Below are positions 55,934 through 64,000 of a stretch of DNA of 64,000 nt, one piece after another (within the stretch, counting starts at the first letter, position 1; each line of letters begins with the position of its first letter). Source of the DNA: Litsea cubeba (taxonomy: Eukaryota; Streptophyta; Magnoliopsida; Laurales; Lauraceae). Both the position numbers and the translations under genes were made by a program. The notes under the pieces are model-generated. The model worked only from the letters and a program-made list of their open reading frames with translations. It made no database searches and was not told the DNA's origin. The stretch is from positions 16,147,948 through 16,211,947 of the forward strand of contig CM022951.1 of assembly GCA_012931725.1 (NCBI GenBank), given 5' to 3'.

Positions 55934-58130
55934 ATCTCCCCCTTTGCAATTTGATGGCAACTCACTCATCACTGAATTTTCACACTAAGTCTTCAGCTCC
56001 CCCTTAGCTGGATAAGTCTTGAAATCTCTTGGATGCTTCTTTGACTTAGCTTGGGCTCTTGTTCTTTTTCTTCATTCTTGATGCTTGGAGCTTGATCATT
56101 CTTTAAGCTTTCTTTTCTTCTTTAGCCAAGCAACTTCTTTAACTCCCAAGCTTAGTCTTCTTTCAACTCTCCCCCTTTGACCATGCACTCTCTCTCTCTT
56201 TGGCAAGATATGCATCTTCTCCCCCTTTGGAAGATAATACAAAATCTCCCCTTAGATAAATTGACTATATTCTCCCCTTTTGACATCTAGAATATTCTCC
56301 CCCTTTGACATTAAATTGCAAAGGTACCTACACACATGACATAAGGAAAATACCTTTAGTAGCACCTGTTAACTAAAGAAATCGAAAATGAAATATATAA
56401 CAGGTATCATGTATGGTAGTAGTCTAAGGGTATAAAGCCAATTCAATGGTGAATTTGATCAAAACTAATACTTCCTATCAAGGTTTATACTCCCCCTCAA
56501 TCCATTCTCTCCTTTTGTCAAACTTTTGACAAAGATTTAACTATTTGGTTCAAGAAGAAGATGGTTTTACCAATTGAGGGTAAACTTCAAGGAAAGGATT
56601 AGATTCATTTAACTATAGAGCTCAATATGATCAAATTACCAAGATTAAGAGCAAGGTAATGGAGAAAAGCAACCATGGATACCAATTGGAATAAAGAATA
56701 CCAATTGAGATTAAAGGATATGACTATTATCTCAATCACTCTAAAATGGAGTTAAAAAGAATATAGCTACTAGGATCAATCCAAATTAGAGCTATCCATG
56801 ATGTTATGGGGTTTATTCAACATAGCATCGATCAATATACCTATGAAAAACATATGCTATGTAAATTTTGAAATCATTTCATCCAATCAAAAAATATGAC
56901 TATTATGTACACAAGATGAATGAAATGAAGTTCAAACATGAAGCCTACCTCAACCATTAACCAACCAAGATTATTAACACATAAACAAGGTGGTCATAAG
57001 ATTTACTTATATGAGCAAGAGAGGAGGCAAACATGAAAGATTATGATGCTAATGGAATGTGACATGGAATAAAGACATATTACTTATCATGTTCAATCCA
57101 ATGTACACAAGGTTTATCACAATCTCAAGATATCAATTGGATATGACAACAATCGAAAATTAAACTAATTGAAACCAATTGAATATGAAACATGATTAAG
57201 AGCATAGATGTGACAAACACAAAATTCCATCAAGCATCTAAAATGAAAAATCATCACTTTAAAGATATAGTAGCTTAGTGAGCATAGTGATGAACATCAA
57301 TTTTGATCCTCATCAAAGAATGTATCAATGAGGCATAAATCATTTTTCAACTTGCATTTTAAATTATATAACTTCTTTGGAGAACATACAAGTTGATCTT
57401 TCAAAAACAATAATTTTCCATTTGAAGGTATGGAAAATTCAAATTAATTCAAATCATTTATTTTTCTAAAAGATCTTACTATGATATCCAAACAAATGAT
57501 TTTCTAACATCAATTGATAATGAAAAAACTAGCTAAGAAAGCTTTTGTAATCACAATCAATTGATGATCATCAAATAGAAATGCACTACAATAGATATAA
57601 CTATATGAGAACAAAATGCAAATCTATATGAGAATATTGCAATCAAATGATTTTGAAAACCAAAGATATAACTAAGAAAGTTCATGTAGACAAAATCAAA
57701 TGATCACAAAGAAACATTGCATTTTAAGAGATGTGACTATGTAAAAACAAAATGCAAATGTAACATGACCAACAATTAGATATGACTAAAAAGAAATAGG
57801 TTGGTCTAGTGAGGTTCAAGTCCTTAAGGTTAGTCCAAAAGTCTACCTTTGAAGATTCACCTAAGGTCTTGATAAGGTTGTCCTTGAGGGTTCACTTTGA
57901 GGTCCCACCAACTCTTGGAGTTTTAACTTGAAAAAGTTTTAGAGTGGTGAGATAGATTCTTAGGGGAAATAGAGAGCTAGGAAGGAAAAATTCATTTTCG
58001 ATCATAGTGGAAATCATTCTAATGATATGCAATAAAGCACAACACTAGGGTTCAAATCTAGATTATAGCTAATAAGGATCAACTCCGGGTGTTCAAGCCC
58101 TAAATGGAGTAACCTTGCTCTGATACCACT
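55934..58130 (-). mobile_element. Element S: non-coding internal region, 2.2 kb
   Basis: No open frame beyond about 60 codons; AT-rich throughout. The primer binding site, TGGTATCAGAGC on the minus strand (58117-58128, two bases from the right LTR), matches initiator tRNA-Met. The polypurine tract AAAGGGGGAGAT abuts the left LTR. Similar CTCCCCCTTT words (purine tracts on the minus strand) recur at about 55998, 56168, 56220, 56247, 56272, 56296 and 56490. This is a non-autonomous element of the LARD kind, probably dependent on a Copia (SIRE-like) partner judging by the primer site and purine tract. Confidence 0.85.
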
Positions 58131-60065
58131 TGATAGTCCTGGAATCCTTACCCTAGAGGGGGGGTGAATAGGGTGAGCTACTAATTAGTGACCAATTATG
58201 ACCAATTTTAACTTCTTTAAATTAACTAGTCACTTGTGATGATTAACAAACAAAATGCGGAAGCTAATAAATAAAATCACCACATAGCACACACCATAAC
58301 ACAATGATTTATAGTGGTTCGGCCTCAATGCCTACATCCACTACCGGCTTGTGTTCCTCACACCCCACCGGATTTCCACTATGTATGCTTTTTCAATAGG
58401 CTAAGCAATAACCTTTACAACTATGCTTTTCTAGGCTAAGCAATAACCTCTTACAATATGCTTTTCAAGGCTAAGCAATAACCTCTTCAACCAAAAGGTT
58501 GGTTATCTCTCTAAGTAGTGTCTATAATACACTTGATGGAGATTACAATTTTGGCTCAATACATTGCCTCTTAAATAGGCGGATATAAAAGTGAAAATCT
58601 AACTCACACAAACACTATATGAATGCAAAGATGAATGCACAAAGTGTATGCATGATGTCCTCAATCAATTTGAAAATAAAAGCTCATAAATGTATGCCAA
58701 AGGCTTTTGAAAGTTTTAGCTCAAAACATTTATGATTGAGGAAATGCTAATCACATGTTAAAAGTAACTTGTAAAAGACATACCTAAGTATTCTACACAA
58801 GTTGTGAAATTCAAAGAACAAAACATGTGATGTATAAGGATTTCAATCAAATTAACAATGACGCTTAATGATTGTATGCCAAAAGCATTTTTAAAGTGTA
58901 AAACACAAATATAGATTTGATTGAAATTAAGGGTCAAAACACATGTGTTTAAAAAGACAACTTGAAAATGATATACCAATCAATGTTTAAACAAGTTGTA
59001 AAACTTTAAAACCAAATACATGTGATTTATAAAGTTGTTGAATCCAAAACATAAGATAGATTTGAAAGTGATTTTCTTATGATGAAAAACAACAACCAAA
59101 GATTCAACCAAGTATAGGAATCATGTTACATATGATTTCAAAGATGATTCCAAAACAAGATTCACATAGATATACCAATTAAAGTCCTACTTGGTTTGAA
59201 TCATGGTGGTGCATCCAAAACAATGAATCAATTCAAAACATAAACATGTTAAGGACACAACAAATCATAGTTTAGCATGCTAACAAAGGTTTACCAATAA
59301 TTAAAACAAAGCATGAAAACATATGATTAGGAAAGTAAAGCCTACTTGTTGATTTAACTTAATGGATCGAAGCTTTAGCTTTCCTTAATGACCCTCTAAC
59401 CTCCCTTAGCTTATCCCCCTTTCTTTGGCCTCAAAACACCTCAAGGAGGGCCTAAAAGTTCCTCACCTTTGGCTAAGGAATGAACTAGTATTTATACCCA
59501 AAAAGTGGGTTTCTGTGAGTCCCCGGTCGACCTGCACTTTCCCGGGTCGACCTGGGCTTCAACGGTCATAAAACTGACCGTTTGAAAAAATGCCATTGCC
59601 TCTTTCCCGGTCGACCCGCAGTGGGCTCGGTCGACCGGGTCCATGGGCTCGGTCGACCAGCCACACTGCTGGTCGACCGGGTCCCTTGGACCATTTCCCC
59701 CAAAAATGCATATTTTGCATATTTTAAAGTATTTTCAAATGGGGACAATTGGGCCACTAAATCAAGCATGAAAACATGATTTTAAATCATTCTAAGTATT
59801 TTAAAATCATAAAACATAAAAAGCCAAAAATCATTTGAAACTTTAAAATCAAAGGCTTGCTTGATTCTTTAAAACTTCTTTTCAAAATCAATGCATCCAA
59901 AGTTTAAAATCAAAACATGCATGAAACATGAAATTTAAAAGACTTAAATCAATGCATGTGAAAATATAGATTTCAAGTTTTTCTAAATTAAAGCTCTTGT
60001 GAAAAATCAAATGATGATTAAAATGTTAATGCATCCATCAAATTGCAAACACAAAATCCCTAACA
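58131..60065 (-). mobile_element. Element S: right LTR (5' LTR on the minus strand), 1935 bp
   Basis: Near-identical to 54018-55933, with a 4-base indel near 58915 and about 30 extra bases in the palindrome cluster. A minus-strand TATA box lies at 59489-59498. It is the transcribing LTR for a leftward transcript. Confidence 0.95.
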
Positions 60066-60601
60066 CCAATAAGATCCTACTGGATGGAATAAAAAAGAGG
60101 TTGGACGAAGCAAAAGGGAGATGGACAAATGAACTCCCTAGTGTCCTATGGGCTTATAGGACAACTCCAAGAAGACCAACTGGGGAAACTCCTTTCTCTC
60201 TTGCATATGGGACGGAAGCTGTAATTCCATTAGAAATTGGATTGCCAACCATGAGAACAGAGGCTTGTGACCATGAATAGAATAAAGGAAGAATTGCTGA
60301 ACATCTGGACATGATCGAAGAGCGAAGAGAACAAGCACTGATCAAATTGGCCGCTTACCAGCAACAACTTGCTCAAAGTTATACGAAGAAAGTTCGCGTT
60401 CGAATATTCAAGGTCGGAGATTTGGTTTTAAGGAAAATACTTCCTAATACCAATGCTCCTAGCCAAGGCAAGCTCGAACCGAACTGAGAAGGACCATACA
60501 GAGTCACCTCGATTGGTGGAATAGGAGCATATCACTTGGAAACACTTGAAAGGAAAGCACTAGCAAGGCCATGGAATATAGTAAATTTGAAAAAATTCTG
60601 T
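60066..60601 (+). pseudogene. Element B: integrase C-terminal part
   Basis: Continues the integrase after element S. KILLDGIKKRLDEAKGRW, VLWAYRTTPRRPTGETPFSL and YGTEAVIPLEIGLPT are typical. A stop at 60278-60280 and another near 60484 break it. The end of pol is near RPWNIVNLKKF. CCAAT at 60066-60070 is the right target duplication of S. Confidence 0.85.
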
Positions 60602-60780
60602 TTTTAGGCATTTTTTTATCTGAAGAAAGCTATCTTGTACCAAGAATAGAATTGAAATTTTATTTTCAATCTTTATGCCAAAGAATTCAGATATCTTATA
60701 CATATTGTATATTACGTGAGACATTTCTAAGACACCAATATTATCTTAGTTTCGATAAACATACAAGCTAAGGACCTTGG
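60602..60780. other. Element B: 3' region, plain part
   Basis: AT-rich sequence after pol with no feature that I can support. Confidence 0.5.
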
Positions 60781-61085
60781 TCATATGCATCTCGGTGCTC
60801 GGTCTTACGCATCTCGGTCTTATGCACTCGGCCTTTGCATCTCGGTGCTCGATCTTATGCAACTCGGTTTTATGCATCTCGGCCTTTGCATCTCGGTGCT
60901 TGATCTTATGCAGCTGATTCTTATGCATCTCAGCCTTTACATCTCGGTGCTTGATCTTATGCAACTCGGCCTTTTGCATCTCGGTCTTATGCATCTTTGC
61001 CTTTTGCATCTCATTTCTCGTTCTTATGTAACTCAGCCTTATGCATCTCGATCTTATGTATCTTAGCCTTTTGCATCTCGGTTGT
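60781..61085. repeat. Element B: 3' tandem array of 'CTTATGCATCTCGG' units
   Basis: About a dozen short units of the form (C/T)TTATGCA(T/A)CTCGG alternate with CCTTTGCATCTCGGTGCT(C/T)G. Higher-order repeats of about 57-60 bases can be seen (for example 60840, 60897 and 60955). Placed after pol, like the arrays in T. Confidence 0.85.
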
Positions 61086-61089
61086 CGAT

Positions 61090-63335
61090 TGTTGATACCA
61101 AAAAATGTCACTTTGCCTCTTCAACATCAATAAAGCTACATGAAGTCGCAGCCTACCACAAATGGGCTATGCTACTTCTCAAAAAATCAAATCTTGTCAG
61201 AATCAAACAAAAACTGCAAGATCCTTCAAGAAAGCCAAGAGAGGAGTACACAAGAAGTTTTGGGCCATTCCAAAATCATTTAGCCTAACTTCGCTCCTCC
61301 GGCAGCTGAACAGGAGCTCCCGGCGGCGACAGCATCGAAGACACCAAATCTTCGATCAGAGCCTGTGGATGGTCTCAAAACTACATCCAAAAAACTTCAC
61401 GTCAAGTTTCAAGTCAAACCGACAACGTTTGACCCTTCATCAACCCTCTCGGCGGCGAGAACCACTGAGGCAATCACTCATAAAAAAGAGCACATGGCCA
61501 ACTTCAAGATGCTTATAAAAGGCTACACGTCAAGTTTCAGGTCATTTCGACAATATTTGAGCAGACCTTGACTTTCGGAAGCCAAATTAGGCCTCTCGGC
61601 GGTGAAGCTCCCCAGGACCATGGTTTCTAAGACAGAACCTTTGGATCATCTCAAAATGACTCCAATAGGTTCCCTATCAAATTTCAGGTCAATCGGACAT
61701 AGGTTGACCGCACATCAAAGTGCGACATCCTCCTCGCGATAGAATCAAGTCTACTTGCGACAGTACCCCACAGGGCTTCAAAACTTAAACAAAATCCTAT
61801 GGTTGGTCTTATTTATTGCTCAGAAGGCTTCACCTCAAATTTCAGGTCATTCCGACATCGTTTGACCTAGTGTTGGCTTCTGACGGAAAATCGGCAACTC
61901 TACGCGATAAAGTCTTCGGCTTTCCCGAAAATTGGAAACTTTCCACTCCAAAATGCAAGGATTCTCGTCAAGTATTTTACAAGGAAATCAAGCCAACAAA
62001 TGTGCAAAAATGTTAAGAAAAATACAGAAGAAAAAAGAGTCAAGAAAAAACATTAAAACGGCCACAAAACAGGGACCAAAGGGGAAAATTCCCCCCAAGG
62101 TCGCAGCCCGCGACCCTGGCCCAGGGTCGCCGGCGACCATGGAGATCCGGGTCGCCCGATTTGCCCAGGAAGGCCCGTTTTCCATCCTTTTTTGCATTTC
62201 AAAGCTTTCGGCCCCTGTGATTTTCCAAAATTCATACTTTTGAGGCACCAAATCTATCGACATCCGTCAAAATCACGGATCTGTCTCCAAGAGTATTAAA
62301 ATCATCATTGATCGCCAACCGGTCGACCAAAAAGTGCACTTTTTACCCGATCGATCGAGAAATCGACAGGACAGAAGTCACCGGCCCACTGTTAGTAATC
62401 AATGTCTGAAGTTACATGGTCATCCGATGTCAATCAACATGAAGATCCATCGATGATCATCGCCAGAAGAATCCCGAAAGACGCGGCATGACCCGCGACT
62501 CTTCGACTGCTCGGCGACCACTTAATGTAGTTAATTGACTAACTTTATTGCAATCATTAATTCATTAATTTAGAAGGCCCAATCAGAAGCAAAAAATGGG
62601 AGTTACAAGTCAATTGATTCATGGCATTTAAACCATGAAATTCCTCCCATCATGGTGATTAAAGGCGATTAAATGCCCTTAATCTCCACCGGCCAATCAG
62701 AAGCCAAGGAAAAGGAGTTACAAAATAAAGAATTCAATCTTGTGACTCCTTCCTTTATGTAGCTTTATGACAATTAAAGCTCAAAAACTCTCCTAAATGA
62801 CTACAAAAAAGCCTATGAATAGGAGAGCACTCCAAGCATTCCAGATAACTTCGAAAGATCAGAATCAGATCAGCTTCCAAGCACAGAAAATCCAGAAGAA
62901 GAAAGAGAGAATACTCTGCTGAAGTTCTGCACCGGCCACTGCTACAAGGTGACAAAAGTCTCTTGGGGGGTACCCCCAGGGTCCTTGCCTTATCCTTTTG
63001 TTTCCAATGGCTTAGACACGGCTTTCAGCTCGTCTACTTAGTTTTTTATTAGACATAAGACCTCATCTTGGTCTTTGTCCTCTAAAAGTCCGAGGTCATC
63101 GCTAAGCCAAGCAAATCAAAAGCATCCTATGTTCTCATTTGCATGGATGATGGCGAAGTCCACATACGACTTGCGACCGTCAATCCGAACGAGTCCCCCA
63201 CAATCTCCTGAGAAGTTAGATCCTCCATTTCTTACTTTTCATTATAGTTTGTATTTTTTTTTAAAAGAGACAAAAATCACAACTCTTGTCTTTCATTATT
63301 GATAAAAATTGTAAATTGACTATAAACGCCAAAAA
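61090..63335 (+). mobile_element. Old, truncated LTR of the element T family
   Basis: Begins TGTTGATACCAAAAAATG and follows the T LTR along nearly its full length, with many substitutions and a ~230-base segment (about 61380-61620) that the T LTRs lack. It stops at TATAAACGCCAAAAAATGAC, so about 340 bases of the LTR end are missing. The TATA box has become TATGAATAG (near 62814). Neither an internal region nor a target duplication is seen. Confidence 0.85.
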
Positions 63336-63340
63336 ATGAC

Positions 63341-63721
63341 TCAGACCATAAGCCAAGGAAGGCGAAAATGCTGCTTCATAGGACACAAAATAGCATCTCC
63401 TAGCAAGGTACTCCATCTCTTGACTGAAATTTTTTGGGGATCAGGTTCTTCTAATTCTGGCAGCTTGTTCAGGTCAAAGCTACTGATATCAGCTTCAGCC
63501 TTGTCAACTGTGCTCCCTGAAGTTATAAAAACTTTCTCCTGTAGGTACAACTAATGGACATTTGGAGGAAGTGTAGATTCGAAGGTGGTGAATCGTGTGT
63601 AGTTCAGCTCAGCTAACCGATCCGCAATTTTTTTTTGAGATTTCCTGTAAAAGCTAATGTCCCAACGGTCCATATTCTTTAATCCATCCATCAGGGTTGA
63701 CCAAAGTTGCATAAATTTGTT
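63341..63721 (-). pseudogene. Unidentified coding exon, probable host gene fragment
   Basis: After a TTTCATAG acceptor the minus strand reads FMQLWSTLMDGLKNMDRWDI and then KSQKKIADRLAELNYTRFTT up to a TAG near 63551. In the same frame it resumes FITSGSTVDKAEADISSFDL, NKLPELEEPDPQKISVKRW and STLLGDAI, ending at 63341. Amino-acid composition and the splice site look like a real protein, but I do not recognise the family. The in-frame stop, and the LTR remnant cutting it off at about 63336, suggest a disrupted gene. A 24-base GT-AG interval (about 63548-63572) would remove the stop but is too short for a normal plant intron. Confidence 0.5.
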
Positions 63722-64000
63722 CTATGAAACAAAAGTGTTGATTTAATCTTCACTTTGTTGCTTCAGCTTTAGCCTTTAGAAATAAATTTCTTAAAACTTC
63801 AAGGAACTTTATTCCATGAAACAAAAGGTCCCTCTTATTAATGTAACAATGACACAATGTATAAGAGTATAAGAGTCTTGGGGAGATTATAATTTGTTTA
63901 AAAAATCTGAATTCACTTGTGACTCTACCATTGGGCTGCCCACTGCTGGATTGAGGCAGAATCTGATTGGGCTCCTAGTCCAGGCTCGATAAGGAGCGAA
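63722..64000 (-). other. Probable intron upstream of the unidentified exon
   Basis: AT-rich on the minus strand, ending in a T-rich stretch and TTTCATAG. Nothing else recognisable before the window edge. Confidence 0.4.

Overview
The window is nuclear DNA from a flowering plant, most likely a eudicot with a large, repeat-rich genome. The evidence is GT-AG introns, plant-type Copia and Gypsy retrotransposons, hAT and CACTA DNA transposons, and two fragments of a plant polygalacturonase-like gene. I found no intact ordinary host gene, tRNA, rRNA or CRISPR array. Almost everything is transposable elements, many inserted into one another.

Left part (1-18 kb). A minus-strand Copia element enters from the left edge; its gag-protease frame is open for 1169 bases, and its 5' LTR appears to end at 2507. 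Then comes a direct duplication of 5-6 kb (2508-8632 and 12892-18005). Each copy holds a ~275-bp tandem monomer array, a small TRIM-like retroelement and the first two exons of a QRT3-like polygalacturonase gene on the minus strand. Copy 1 alone carries a 928-bp hAT element in the gene's intron. The two copies are separated by the 3' part of a Tat-lineage Gypsy element: a 21-bp minisatellite, an antisense ORF with its own TATA box, and a 3' LTR.

Middle (18-29 kb). A decayed CACTA element (18307 onward) is followed by ~387-bp direct repeats, a Gypsy LTR fused to a plus-strand RNase H fragment, and a minus-strand Tat-type Gypsy (element C). C has one reading frame from gag to RNase H broken by two stops, and its gag N-terminus is split by a 3.0-kb solo LTR (element D, 25630-28661).

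Right part (29-64 kb). A decayed plus-strand Gypsy (element B) is split twice. A 20-kb Tat-lineage element (T, 29759-49729, target duplication CTACA) sits in its gag. A 6-kb non-coding LTR element (S, 54018-60065, target duplication CCAAT) sits in its integrase. T has near-identical 2.3-kb LTRs, a gag-pol that lacks protease and the reverse transcriptase core, tandem-repeat arrays in its leader and 3' region, and a five-exon antisense gene with a plant mobile domain, a TATA box and consistent splice sites. B ends in another repeat array, followed by a truncated, older LTR of the T family (61090-63335). An exon-like coding stretch on the minus strand lies at the far right.

The order of events is readable. 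B and C are oldest; D inserted into C; S and T inserted into B much later, since each pair of LTRs differs by only about fifteen substitutions by eye. The hAT insertion post-dates the segmental duplication. The most interesting item is the antisense spliced gene inside T. Next are the repeat motif shared by T's LTR and its 3' region, and the palindrome clusters found in three different LTR families.
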